Shown here in pieces: positions 1 through 8,958 of a stretch of DNA of 23,617 bases. The stretch lies in contig PDRH01000043.1 of the NCBI GenBank assembly GCA_002748015.1, forward strand, positions 1-23,617, in the 5' to 3' direction. This DNA is from Bacteroidota bacterium. GTDB lineage: Bacteria > Bacteroidota > Bacteroidia > Bacteroidales > CAJPTX01. The notes below the pieces were generated by a model. That model did not search any database. It saw only the letters and a program-made list of their open reading frames with translations, and had not been told where the DNA came from. A program made the translations under genes and the position numbers. How positions within the stretch are numbered: the first letter of the stretch is position 1; every line of letters starts with the position of its first letter.

Positions 1-33
1 AATAGGGAGTTAGGGTAGAACTAAAAATATCGC

Positions 34-41
34 TACCTTTG
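34..41 (+). promoter_or_regulatory. Bacteroidetes -7 box (TACCTTTG)
   Basis: The bases read TACCTTTG, a perfect match to the Bacteroidetes housekeeping -7 consensus TAnnTTTG. It ends only four bases before the ATG at 46, so transcription would start at or next to the start codon. No clear TTTG -33 element is visible in the 33 bases upstream; TTAG at 10-13 is the nearest candidate. Confidence 0.5.
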
Positions 42-45
42 GGCT

Positions 46-249
46 ATGAAACGTCCGCTTACTGTGGCTACGCTGCTCATGGCGATTGTACTACTCTGTT
101 CCTGCGCCTCATCGCGGAGAAGACCTCGCTCCTACGGGAAGCGACGGGGCTACCATGCGCCAAGCTGCAATTGCGGGAAGAAGCGTTTCATCGTCGCCCC
201 GCAGGGGGATGTTTACTACAACGCGGGTTTTAGGAAGGGGTTTCACTAA
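46..249 (+). CDS. small basic lipoprotein, unknown function
   Basis: A 67-residue protein. It has a short n-region (MKRP), a hydrophobic core at residues 5-17 and a lipobox-like LCSC with the probable lipidated cysteine at residue 20. The mature part is only about 48 residues, strongly basic (RRRPRSYGKRRG), with a CNC pair at residues 41-43 and a GFRKGFH end. It should be anchored on the periplasmic face of a membrane. The stop codon ends one base before the gpsA ATG at 251, so the two genes are probably translationally coupled. I do not recognise a named family. The start is chosen because it gives an intact signal peptide. A -7 promoter box sits directly upstream, leaving almost no leader. 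Confidence 0.6.
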   Translation: MKRPLTVATLLMAIVLLCSCASSRRRPRSYGKRRGYHAPSCNCGKKRFIVAPQGDVYYNAGFRKGFH

Positions 250-250
250 T

Positions 251-1249
251 ATGGGAAATGGTCGGATGGCAATCGGGGTAATCGGGAGTGGCTCTTGGGC
301 CACGGCTATAGTCAAGATTCTGCATGAGAACAACCCTCGTGTGAACTGGTACATCCGGCAGGAGGAGAGCCGGCGGGAGGTACGTACACGGCATCGCAAC
401 CCGCGGTACCTGTCAGATGTCCGCTTCAACATGGAGCATCTGCACCTTGCGGATTCCATCGATGAGCTGGTGGAGACCTCGGAGGTTATCTTCGTGGTGG
501 TGCCCTCGGCCTACCTGGCCACATGGTTTGAGCCGCTGACGGCGGACCTCTCATCCCGCTTGGTGGTTACGGCCATCAAGGGGATTGTGCCGGGGGAACA
601 CCTGACAGCCTCCGAATTCCTCAAGCGGCATCATGGCCTATCGTATGCGCACATGGGCGTGGTTTCGGGGCCCTGCCATGCCGAGGAGGTGGCCATGCAA
701 CGGCTATCGTACCTAACCGTAGCGTGCAAGGCACCGGAGGACTCAGAGCGGGTTGCCAACCTGCTGCGCAGCGACTACATTCGCGTAACCCCGTCGCAGG
801 ATATATACGGGACGGAGTACTCGGCCATCCTCAAGAACATCTATGCAGTGGCCTCCGGCATAGGGCACGGGCTGGGATATGGGGATAACTTCCAGGCGGT
901 GCTCACCTGCAACGCGCAGGACGAGCTGGAGCGCTTCCTAGAGGGCACCTACCCCTCGCCGCGGAATGCGAACGCCTCGCCCTACCTGGGAGACCTGCTG
1001 GTAACCTGCTACTCCCAGTTCTCGCGCAACCGAACCTTCGGGCTGATGATAGGCAAGGGCTACTCCGTGCTCTCGGCCCAGATGGAGATGAACATGGTGG
1101 CGGAAGGCTACTACGCCTCCGACGGCATCGACCATATCAGCCGCCAGCATGGGGTGGAGCTACCCATTGCGGAGACCATACACCGCATTCTCTACGAGGG
1201 GGCTAATGCCCGACGGGAGTTCGAGCAGCTGAGCACATTGCTCGTTTAG
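251..1249 (+). CDS. gpsA: glycerol-3-phosphate dehydrogenase [NAD(P)+]
   Basis: A 332-residue cytoplasmic enzyme that reduces dihydroxyacetone phosphate to sn-glycerol-3-phosphate for phospholipid synthesis. The N-terminal Rossmann motif GSGSWATA lies at residues 12-19. The substrate-domain motif SGPCHAEE is at 139-146, a variant of the usual SGPSFA. The catalytic lysine is expected at K195 in ILKNIYAVASG, followed by GLGYGDN at 207-213, and the conserved SRNR is at 258-261. Length is normal for the family. ATG 251 is chosen because AGGAAGGGG lies upstream (231-239) and the gene then follows the small lipoprotein immediately; an internal ATG at 266 is possible, but without SD. The gpsA-pgi order is common in Bacteroidales. 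It ends in TAG. Confidence 0.95.
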   Translation: MGNGRMAIGVIGSGSWATAIVKILHENNPRVNWYIRQEESRREVRTRHRNPRYLSDVRFNMEHLHLADSIDELVETSEVIFVVVPSAYLATWFEPLTADLSSRLVVTAIKGIVPGEHLTASEFLKRHHGLSYAHMGVVSGPCHAEEVAMQRLSYLTVACKAPEDSERVANLLRSDYIRVTPSQDIYGTEYSAILKNIYAVASGIGHGLGYGDNFQAVLTCNAQDELERFLEGTYPSPRNANASPYLGDLLVTCYSQFSRNRTFGLMIGKGYSVLSAQMEMNMVAEGYYASDGIDHISRQHGVELPIAETIHRILYEGANARREFEQLSTLLV

Positions 1250-1374
1250 CAAGGAGGCAGCTGGAGAATAATGCAGAAGTACTACGCTGCAGCTAGCAAT
1301 GGGGGGATGACGCAGGCAGAACGGTTCTGCAGGGGCTAGGGGTAGCATGATGAAACCGCTAAAGACATTTGACC

Positions 1375-2649
1375 ATGGCAAATATACAACTCGGCCTAGG
1401 GCCACTGGCAAAGCAGATTGCTGACCAATCCCTCCCGCAGCTCGCCGCCCAGGGTAGAGAGGCCCTGGCCAGCCTACGGGGGGGAAGCTGCAGGGGGAAC
1501 GATTTTATAGGCTGGGCCACGCTCCCGAGTGGCACCGAGAGCACCGCACTAGACGAGATCTACGCCATGGCTGCAGATATAGCGACGAGCTACGATGTGG
1601 CCTTCGTTATCGGCATAGGGGGGTCCTACCGAGGGGGCGAGTCCCTGCTCTCTGCCCTGCAAGACCAGCTGTCCGCCCCGCGCGTAGAGCTACGCTTCCT
1701 GGGGCTCACGCTGGACCCGGACTACGTGAATGCGCAGCTGCAGGGGCTGGAGGGTAAGCGCGTTGCAACGGTTGTCATCTCCAAATCGGGTACAACCCTA
1801 GAGCCGGCGCTGGCCTTCCGCCTCCTGTCGGCACGGCTACGGGAGCTTGGCCTCTACGAGGCAAAGGGGGGATACGTCATCACAGACCCCGAGGGGGGCG
1901 CCCTCCGGCAGATGGCGCAGTCGGAGGGCTTCCATGCGCTATCCATCCCCCCTTCGGTGGGTGGGCGCTACTCGGTGCTAACGCCGGTGGGGCTTCTACC
2001 CCTGGCGCTGGGGGGGGTAGATATCCGAGAGCTTATGCGGGGAGCGCAGCTGGCGCAGAATGAGAACTACGACCAGCAGGACGGAGGGGTCGCCCTGCAG
2101 TATGGCCTGCTGCGCAACCTGTTCTACCAGCATGGGAAGCAACTCGAGATTTGGGCTAGCTATTCGCCGTGGCTGGTCTCCTTCGGGGAGTGGTACAAGC
2201 AGCTGTTTGCCGAGTCGGAGGGCAAGGAGGGCCGAGGCGTGTTCCCTGTAGCCGTTAGCTACAGCACTGACCTGCATTCGCTGGCGCAGTACTTTCAGCA
2301 GGGGCTACCGCTCTTCTTCGAGACGCACCTGCTCTTCGGCCGAGCCCAGCACGACATAGAGGTTAGCCATACGCCGGGGAATGAGGATGGATTGAACTAC
2401 CTAGCCGGACGGGGACTCCATGGCATCAACCGGGTGGCGGCAGCGGCGACCATCAAGGCGCACGAGACGGGGGGCATCCCCTGCATGACGCTAGAGCTAC
2501 CGGAGCGCAATGCATTCCAGATGGGATACCTGGTGTACTTCCTAGAGCTGTCTTGCGCGCTCTCTGCGCTAATCCTGGGGGTAAATCCCTTTGACCAGCC
2601 CGGGGTGCAGACCTACAAGGCGAACATGGTGGAAATACTAAAGGGCTAG
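1375..2649 (+). CDS. pgi: glucose-6-phosphate isomerase
   Basis: A 424-residue enzyme of the short bacterial Pgi type (Bacillus-like, about 450 residues) that interconverts glucose-6-phosphate and fructose-6-phosphate. Visible signatures are IGIGGSYRGG (the usual form is SYLGA), the phosphate-binding SKSGTT motif, GGRYSVLTPVG, ESEGKEGRGVFP with the likely catalytic glutamate, AHETGG with the conserved histidine, and the C-terminal NPFDQPGVQTYK carrying the active-site lysine. ATG at 1375 is preferred; a TTG at 1369 would add two residues. No good SD is seen before either. It lies 125 bases after gpsA on the same strand and is likely in the same transcript. It ends in TAG. Confidence 0.95.
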   Translation: MANIQLGLGPLAKQIADQSLPQLAAQGREALASLRGGSCRGNDFIGWATLPSGTESTALDEIYAMAADIATSYDVAFVIGIGGSYRGGESLLSALQDQLSAPRVELRFLGLTLDPDYVNAQLQGLEGKRVATVVISKSGTTLEPALAFRLLSARLRELGLYEAKGGYVITDPEGGALRQMAQSEGFHALSIPPSVGGRYSVLTPVGLLPLALGGVDIRELMRGAQLAQNENYDQQDGGVALQYGLLRNLFYQHGKQLEIWASYSPWLVSFGEWYKQLFAESEGKEGRGVFPVAVSYSTDLHSLAQYFQQGLPLFFETHLLFGRAQHDIEVSHTPGNEDGLNYLAGRGLHGINRVAAAATIKAHETGGIPCMTLELPERNAFQMGYLVYFLELSCALSALILGVNPFDQPGVQTYKANMVEILKG

Positions 2650-2685
2650 GGACCATTTCAAACAGCTAGGGGGTAGGCATAGGGG

Positions 2686-2718
2686 TTGACAGTGCGCAAT
2701 AGCATGGTGTTACTTCTG
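2686..2718 (+). promoter_or_regulatory. possible tamB promoter
   Basis: TTG at 2686-2688 (within TTGACA) is followed after 22 bases by TACTTCTG at 2711-2718, one mismatch from TAnnTTTG. It lies about 80 bases before the tamB start, in the otherwise featureless gap between pgi and tamB. The match is imperfect. Confidence 0.3.
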
Positions 2719-2794
2719 GGGCGTAGCGTGGGGCTATCCCCCAAGATATATAGGGCATAGGCGTGCCGCTAGGGTATCGGCCGGGACATGAAGG

Positions 2795-5700
2795 ATGGCG
2801 AAGATGAGTAGTAGCATAAAGGGGTGGCAGGGGGCGCTGGCTGGCTTCCCCCGGCGGTCTACCATCTTCCTACTACGGTCTATTCGCCGCTTGCTGGTGG
2901 GGGTACTCATCGCCGTAGGTCTGCTTCTCCTGCTGGTCTACGTTGCCTTCCTCTTCCCCTACATGCAGCGGAAAGCAGGGGAGCTGTTCTGCGCCATCTC
3001 GGAGCAGACGGTGGGTATCCGCTGCGAGATGGGTTCACTTGCGCTGCGCTTCCCTGCGGCGGTTACCATCGAGGACTTCACGGTGTACGACGATGCGAAC
3101 GACACCATCATCTATGCGCACCGCTGCACCTCCTCCCTCTCCTTCCTGAAGCGACGGGGACGCTACCTCGGCCTGGGATATACGACGCTCGATAGCGGGA
3201 TGTTCCAGCTGGTGGCCGATTCGTCGGGGCTGCTGAACGTGAAGTCAATGGTGGCCAAATTCAAGCGGAAGAACTCTCCACCTCGTCCCGGCCGGGGCTT
3301 CGAGATGAGCATTGAGAAGGTGCTATTCCAGGGGCTACGCTTCCGTATGCGCCGCAACCCGGATACGGTTACCCCGGGGCGCATCAACTACAAGGACATG
3401 GACGTGTACAACGTGGACGGGCAGATAGACCACTTCTACGTGCTACGCGATACGGTGGAGATACGGGTTAGCCGCATGCAAGCCGAGGAGAAGTCGGGCT
3501 TCAAGGCTGAGGAGGTGGATATCGATATGTCGCTCTGCTCTCGGCATATGACCTTCAGGGACTGCTCGGTACGGACGGCGCACGACGACGTAACCGTGCC
3601 GCTGGTCCGGATGGAGTACGATGGCTTCCAGGCCATGTCAGACTTTCTGCACAATGTGGATATGGAGGTGGAGCTCGCCCCCTCAACAATACGGCTGCGT
3701 ACGCTGGGCTACTTCACGCGCTTTCCCTGGGGGCCTGGGCTAATCGTGCGGGGGGCAGGCCGATTTGAGGGCAAGGTGGCTAACTTCCGCCTGCGGGATA
3801 TCTGGCTGTCTGTGGGGGACAATACGGTTTTTCGCGGCGAGGGGACGATGGAGGGCCTACCGGAGATAACCCAGACGCTGGTGAACTTCAGCTTCAAGGA
3901 CTTCAAGACCTCCGTCTCTGACATCTCCTACGTGGTGTCGGAGCTTACGCAGCAGCCCTTCTCGCTGCCGCCCACGCTACGAAACGTGCGGCAAATTGGC
4001 TACCAGGGGTCGCTGATTGGCTTCCTGAACGATTTCGTGGCCTATGGTACGCTACGCTCGAACATCGGCCAGGTAAAGACGGACCTTTCGCTGCGCTACG
4101 ACAAGAAGGGGACAGCCTTCCAGGGGCGCATCGCCACAAAGCACTTGGCGATAGACCGGATCATGCAGGACAGCACCGTCGGTAGGATGTCGCTGACGGC
4201 CTCAGTGGATGGTATACTCCCCAAGCGGGGAACCCCGAGCGTTCGGGTCGATGGGGATATCTCGCATATCCGCCTGCTGGGGAGCGACTACCACGCCATC
4301 GAGCTGAAGGGGCATCTAGCCCCCCGAAGGTACTCTGGTAGCCTACGGGTGAGGGATACCCTACTGAAGCTCGACTTCGACGGGCTCGTGGACCTGGCGG
4401 CAGAGCAGCCCATATTCGAATTCCAGTCGACCATAACGCGGGCCGACCTCTACGGTATGCACCTGATGAAGGAGGATAGCCTGTCGGTGCTTAGCACGGA
4501 GATTTCAGCCTCCATGAGCGGGAAGGACTTTGACTCCTTCGAGGGGGATGTGCGGCTCTTTGACCTCCGCTATAGGAATAGCCGGGGTGAGGCCTCCCTC
4601 CCCTACGCGAACTTCCTGGCGCGGAACGTGCTGGCGGGAAAGGTTTTCACCATGGATTCGGAGCCGCTAAGCGGCACGGTATGGGGCGGCAAGAAATTTG
4701 CGCCGCTCTGGGCGAGCGCGCAGCGAGTGCTATCCTACCACCTACCTACCTTCTGGCCGGGCACCTCCCTACCTGATCGGGAGGAAGAGGAGCCTGATAG
4801 CGGCTTACCCTACCGGGCGGAATTCCGGGTGGGTAGCCTTAACCCCATACTGCAACTCTTCCAACCGGAGGCGGTCATTGCGCCCGACACCTACCTCAAT
4901 GCTGGGTACGACACCGAGGGGGAGACCTTCGACTTGATCTTCCGGTCGGACTCGCTCCGCTACAAGAACATCGCCCTGGCGAATGCGGAGCTACGGGTCA
5001 ACCGCTTCGATACGATATCCCGGCTGGAGCTAAGGGTTGATGAGGGTAAGCTCTCTGCCTTCACTGCGGAGAACATGGCGGTGAACGTGGCGGTAGGCAT
5101 CGATAGCGTCCACTCGCTGGTGGCCCTACAGTCGCATGCCATCGATTCGTCCTCTCTACGCCTGGAGTTCACCAGCAACCTGGAAAGGAAGGAGGACGGA
5201 GCATGGCGCGCAATAACGAGGCTGCAACCCTCGGTGCTGTCCGTGCTGGGCAAGACATGGAAATTCTCGCGGGCTCGCATCACGGCCGATTCCTCAAAGA
5301 TTAGCGTACAGAACTTCTCGCTACGTGCAGGGGGGCCGCGCCTGCTGGCCTACGGCGACATATCAAAGCGTAGTAGCGATACGCTACACGTGCTACTGGA
5401 CAACGTGGATCTCAATCTTCTGGATCCCCTTGTATCGCCCCACCGTGTGGAGGGGGGGATTCGTGGTGATCTTACCATATCCTCCCTGCTAAGCACGCCG
5501 GCATACACCTTCCAGCTAGAGCAAAAAGACCTGGCCTTCAACGGTGCATACATCGGTTCATCCTCGCTCAGGGGGGATTGGGCTGGTAGCGAAAACCCCT
5601 TCCAGATAGATTTTGAGAACCACGACCTAAAGGGTAAGACCAACATGCGCATAGGCATGCTCTGGGATGTGGGGAAGAAGGAATTCAACGGGCAGGTACT

Positions 5701-7537
5701 GCTGGACAGCCTATCGCTCTCGCTACTCCATCCGCTGACGGGCGGAGCGGCCAGCGGGGAGGGGGGGATCTCCGCGGACATCACCCTACAGGGCACGCCC
5801 AAGATGCCGAGGGCAGAAGGACGACTACACTTCAACTCAGCGATTATCTACGTCCCGTACCTGAACGAGAACTTTCTGACCTCAGATACCCTAAGCTTCA
5901 AGGGCTACCGGATACGCGCCAAGAATTTCGACATTGCAGATACAAAGGGAGGGCATACTGCGCTCACCGGCTGGCTGGACTTTGAGGACTTGAAGACCCC
6001 CATATGCCAGCTACACGCCAAGGCGGAAAATATGCACCTGCTCAATACCCGGCTGAACGTGCCGGGGCTATTCTACGGCCGCCTCAGCTCGACCTTCGAG
6101 GCGGATGCCCATGGGCCGCTCAAGGACCTATCGCTAACCCTCTACGCAAAGACCGAGCCGGGGACTGACCTAACCTTCCGCCTCCCGACACAGGCGACAG
6201 CCAAAGATTCGCGGCAGCTGCGCTTCGTCCAAGCGGCCGATTCGAGCGGGATAAAAAAGCCCATGGAACTCATCTCGCCGAAGCTCTCCCGCTTCCTCTC
6301 GCTATCGGCCGACTTCGACATAACTGACGATGCGGTGGCGCAGATTGTAATCAACCAGCGGACGGGCGATATGCTACGAGCGCAGGGGGGCGGGAACATC
6401 CATATGGTGCTGGACAAGGACGAGCAGATGCCACAGATCTACGGGGAGTACACCATTCAGCGTGGGGAGTATACCTTCGTCCTGGAGGGTATCCTCTCGA
6501 AGAAGTTCCGGATACAGCGGGGCAGCCGCATCCGCTTCTCGGGCGGGCCGCAGTCAGCCTACGCGGACATCTATGCCAGCTACCAAACGAGGGCCTCGCT
6601 CGACAAGCTCTTCATCGGGGCGGCGCAGGATAAGTACAAACGACGGATTCCGGTGGAGTGCATCGTGCACATCGAGGGCTCGCTACAGTCACCACGGATA
6701 TCCTTCGACGTGAAGGTGCCCCAGGCCGACCAGGAGACGCAGTCGCTCATTGCGGCGGCCATCAACACCGAGGAGAAGGTTATGCGGCAGTTCGCCTCCC
6801 TGCTACTGCTGAATATGTTCGCTGGGGGGATACAGACGCAGAATCAGGGTGGCCCTGAGGGCGAGACGCAGCAGGACGATAGCGAGGGGGATGCGAACTT
6901 CCTGCTATCCTCCTTCTGGGAGCTGCTCTTCAACCAGGTGAACTCCTGGCTGGCGCAGATAGAGAACGCCCCTTCGATTGACCTGGGGTTCAACTACCGC
7001 CCGAACCGCCGGGAGGGACAACCCAACCAGGATGAGGCGGAGGTTTCCGTATCCATGCAATGGCTCGATGGGCGGCTCAATGTAGATGCGAACTGGGATA
7101 TATCGCGCAACAATACCTCCTCGGCCGTAGCCGGGGACATCGTGGTAACGCAGCAGTCCTCGCTCTCGCCCAACCTGAAGTACAAGGCCTTTGCGCGCTC
7201 CAACGACGACCTGGTGTTCTCGGACCTCTCGCCCTACACGGCTGGAGCGGGCGTGGTGTTCTCGCAGACCTTCGACACGTGGAAGGACCTATGGCATAAG
7301 TTCACCTCGATATTTCGGCGAAAGGGGAAAAAGAAGGACAAGAAGAAAGCCGAAGGGGAGAAAGAAGAGAAGGATAAGGATGGGATGAAGGCAGCAGTTG
7401 TTCCGCCTGAAACAGACACTACGCCCGAGGAGGCTGGGCCTCAAGAGGAGCAGGAAGAGCCCTCCGAACCGGAGGATGCTGATAGCGGCGAAGGGGAAGC
7501 TGACGAAAGTGCGACAGAGGTCGAAGCAAAGGACTAA
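2795..7537 (+). CDS. tamB: TamB/DUF490-type envelope translocation and assembly protein
   Basis: A 1580-residue AsmA/TamB-like protein expected to span the periplasm from an inner-membrane anchor, with a role in outer-membrane lipid transport or protein assembly. One N-terminal transmembrane helix lies at about residues 33-55 (LLVGVLIAVGLLLLLVY). It is followed by more than 1200 residues of beta-rich repeats and the conserved C-terminal DUF490 region (about 1200-1500), including the stretch around VECIVHIEGSLQSPRISF and the ETQSLIAAAINTEEKVMRQF segment. Residues from about 1505 form a lysine-rich then glutamate/proline-rich low-complexity tail of some 75 residues. ATG 2804 (residue 4) is an alternative start with better spacing from AAGG at 2791-2794. 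The last four bases overlap the convergent MFS gene. The stop is TAA. The family is clear; the exact cargo is not known. Confidence 0.9.
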   Translation: MAKMSSSIKGWQGALAGFPRRSTIFLLRSIRRLLVGVLIAVGLLLLLVYVAFLFPYMQRKAGELFCAISEQTVGIRCEMGSLALRFPAAVTIEDFTVYDDANDTIIYAHRCTSSLSFLKRRGRYLGLGYTTLDSGMFQLVADSSGLLNVKSMVAKFKRKNSPPRPGRGFEMSIEKVLFQGLRFRMRRNPDTVTPGRINYKDMDVYNVDGQIDHFYVLRDTVEIRVSRMQAEEKSGFKAEEVDIDMSLCSRHMTFRDCSVRTAHDDVTVPLVRMEYDGFQAMSDFLHNVDMEVELAPSTIRLRTLGYFTRFPWGPGLIVRGAGRFEGKVANFRLRDIWLSVGDNTVFRGEGTMEGLPEITQTLVNFSFKDFKTSVSDISYVVSELTQQPFSLPPTLRNVRQIGYQGSLIGFLNDFVAYGTLRSNIGQVKTDLSLRYDKKGTAFQGRIATKHLAIDRIMQDSTVGRMSLTASVDGILPKRGTPSVRVDGDISHIRLLGSDYHAIELKGHLAPRRYSGSLRVRDTLLKLDFDGLVDLAAEQPIFEFQSTITRADLYGMHLMKEDSLSVLSTEISASMSGKDFDSFEGDVRLFDLRYRNSRGEASLPYANFLARNVLAGKVFTMDSEPLSGTVWGGKKFAPLWASAQRVLSYHLPTFWPGTSLPDREEEEPDSGLPYRAEFRVGSLNPILQLFQPEAVIAPDTYLNAGYDTEGETFDLIFRSDSLRYKNIALANAELRVNRFDTISRLELRVDEGKLSAFTAENMAVNVAVGIDSVHSLVALQSHAIDSSSLRLEFTSNLERKEDGAWRAITRLQPSVLSVLGKTWKFSRARITADSSKISVQNFSLRAGGPRLLAYGDISKRSSDTLHVLLDNVDLNLLDPLVSPHRVEGGIRGDLTISSLLSTPAYTFQLEQKDLAFNGAYIGSSSLRGDWAGSENPFQIDFENHDLKGKTNMRIGMLWDVGKKEFNGQVLLDSLSLSLLHPLTGGAASGEGGISADITLQGTPKMPRAEGRLHFNSAIIYVPYLNENFLTSDTLSFKGYRIRAKNFDIADTKGGHTALTGWLDFEDLKTPICQLHAKAENMHLLNTRLNVPGLFYGRLSSTFEADAHGPLKDLSLTLYAKTEPGTDLTFRLPTQATAKDSRQLRFVQAADSSGIKKPMELISPKLSRFLSLSADFDITDDAVAQIVINQRTGDMLRAQGGGNIHMVLDKDEQMPQIYGEYTIQRGEYTFVLEGILSKKFRIQRGSRIRFSGGPQSAYADIYASYQTRASLDKLFIGAAQDKYKRRIPVECIVHIEGSLQSPRISFDVKVPQADQETQSLIAAAINTEEKVMRQFASLLLLNMFAGGIQTQNQGGPEGETQQDDSEGDANFLLSSFWELLFNQVNSWLAQIENAPSIDLGFNYRPNRREGQPNQDEAEVSVSMQWLDGRLNVDANWDISRNNTSSAVAGDIVVTQQSSLSPNLKYKAFARSNDDLVFSDLSPYTAGAGVVFSQTFDTWKDLWHKFTSIFRRKGKKKDKKKAEGEKEEKDKDGMKAAVVPPETDTTPEEAGPQEEQEEPSEPEDADSGEGEADESATEVEAKD

Positions 7538-8793
7538 TCCTGCAGGTGGGCCTTCCACACGATGCAGGGTATATGCGGGCGGAAGAGCAAGGCGGCAGCT
7601 AGGCACAGGGCCCCGCCACCTATGATGGTATAGGGTACACCTGCGTACTTAGATACGGCCCCCATAATCAGCGAGCCAATAGGGGTGATGCCCATAAAGG
7701 TCATCCCGTAGAGGGCGATAACCCGGCCACGCATCTTGTCGTCCACCACGGACTGCAGGTAGACGTTGGTCCCTGCAAACATCGTGATGAGGCCAAAGCC
7801 GGTAAGGTACAGTATGGGGACGACGAACCACACCGTCCGGAAGAAGGGGAAGGTCAGCAAGCCCGATGCAAACAGGAGCATGCATATGTATATCAGGAGG
7901 GGGAATCGCACTACGGATTTACGAGTGGCCAGGAAGAATGCCCCGGTGAGGGACCCCGCCCCTATGGCGCTGGTCATATAGCCGAATGCCGTGGCCGAGC
8001 CGCCCATGAGCTTGGTGAAGGCGGGTAGGAAGACCTGGAAGGGCATACCGAGCAGGCTGGCCGAGGCCACCAGGAAGAGCATGTAGCGGATAGAGGGATG
8101 GCGCATAGAGTATGCAACCCCTTCGCGCAGGTCCTCCATGATGCGCTTGGGCTTAGCCTTGGGGCGAACATTGATGATGCGCATGGTGGCCAGGATGGCA
8201 ACGATACCGGTATAGCTAAGCGTGTTAATCAGGAAGCACCAGCCCTCCCCCACCGAGGCGATAAGCGCCCCGCCAATCATAGGGCCAATGAAACGGGCGG
8301 TGTTTATCATGGTGGAGTTCATGGCCACCGCATTGGAGAGGAGGTCGCGATCCCCCACCATGTCAAAGAGGAAAGCATGGCGGAAGGGTGTGTCGAAGGC
8401 GGTTACACTACCCAGAAGAAAGGCGATTAGTATAATATGCCATATCTGGACGGTATCGGTCATGATGAGGATGGTCATGGCCAGGGAGAGGAGCATGGCC
8501 ATTATCTGCGTGGATAGGAGGCCGATTCGCCTATTGAGCCTGTCGGCGTAGACACCCGCAAAGGGGGTGAGCACCAGGCCAGGGATTTGCCCAGCAAAAC
8601 CTACGAGGCCCAGCAGGAAGGACGAGGCGGTGAGCCGGTAGACGAGCCACCCGAGAGCGATGTTCTGTATGAAGGAGCCTATGAGCGAGACCGTCTGCCC
8701 CAGGAAGAAGTTGCGGAAGGAGGGAGCCTTTAGCGCACGGAAGGCAAAGCCGACCTTGGTAAAGTAGCTTCTGGGGTCAATATATCTGAACAT
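7534..8793 (-). CDS. MFS transporter (MFS_3/EntS-like exporter family)
   Basis: A 419-residue polytopic inner-membrane protein, normal length for a 12-helix major facilitator. Near the N-terminus LKAPSFRNFFLGQTVSLIGS and then GWLVYRLT resemble the MFS_3 (PF05977) group that includes the enterobactin exporter EntS. The family loop motif appears as GVYADRLNRR between helices 2 and 3, and TAFDTPFRHAFL and RFIGPMIGGAL are also typical. The substrate cannot be told from sequence; small-molecule efflux is likely. It is the only - strand gene in the left half, divergent from the nitroreductase and convergent with tamB (four-base overlap, so there is no room for an intergenic terminator). A TAACTTTG -7 box lies upstream at 8813-8820. 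The stop is TAG. Confidence 0.88.
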   Translation of the reverse strand: MFRYIDPRSYFTKVGFAFRALKAPSFRNFFLGQTVSLIGSFIQNIALGWLVYRLTASSFLLGLVGFAGQIPGLVLTPFAGVYADRLNRRIGLLSTQIMAMLLSLAMTILIMTDTVQIWHIILIAFLLGSVTAFDTPFRHAFLFDMVGDRDLLSNAVAMNSTMINTARFIGPMIGGALIASVGEGWCFLINTLSYTGIVAILATMRIINVRPKAKPKRIMEDLREGVAYSMRHPSIRYMLFLVASASLLGMPFQVFLPAFTKLMGGSATAFGYMTSAIGAGSLTGAFFLATRKSVVRFPLLIYICMLLFASGLLTFPFFRTVWFVVPILYLTGFGLITMFAGTNVYLQSVVDDKMRGRVIALYGMTFMGITPIGSLIMGAVSKYAGVPYTIIGGGALCLAAALLFRPHIPCIVWKAHLQD

Positions 8794-8812
8794 GTTCGCA
8801 GGCTTTAACGCG

Positions 8813-8820
8813 CAAAGTTA
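8813..8820 (-). promoter_or_regulatory. -7 box of the MFS gene
   Basis: The - strand reads TAACTTTG, a perfect TAnnTTTG match, 20 bases upstream of the MFS start codon. Eighteen bases further upstream the - strand reads TTTC (8842-8839), a partial match to the -33 TTTG element. Confidence 0.6.
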
Positions 8821-8881
8821 GCTCTTTTGGGCGTGGTAGAAAAGGGATGCTATGACCCTACTTAAAGCCATTATATTTTAC

Positions 8882-8889
8882 TACCTTTG
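8882..8889 (+). promoter_or_regulatory. -7 box of the nitroreductase gene
   Basis: TACCTTTG is a perfect -7 match. Transcription from it would start near 8895, giving a leader of roughly 65 bases before the ATG at 8959. The region 8794-8958 is thus a divergent promoter region shared with the MFS gene. No convincing -33 TTTG is seen. Confidence 0.6.
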
Positions 8890-8958
8890 CAGGGGATGGG
8901 AATCCAGCGTGGGCTGGATGTGCGGGACTACACAATAGCATTAAGAAGGAGAGCAGCT

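Noticed and set aside
86..250. N-terminal extension of gpsA back to position 86
   Set aside because: It would overlap the small lipoprotein in another frame. The Rossmann motif GSGSWATA is placed normally only when the start is at 251, and AGGAAGGGG precedes that start.
2685..2715. Sigma70-type promoter based on TTGACA
   Set aside because: No TATAAT-like partner is at 16-18 bases, and Bacteroidetes use TTTG/TAnnTTTG. Only the TTG part was kept, as a weak -33 candidate.
8887..8958. 24-residue N-terminal extension of the nitroreductase
   Set aside because: The alternative TTG lies inside the TACCTTTG -7 box, and ATG 8959 has a strong SD at the right spacing.
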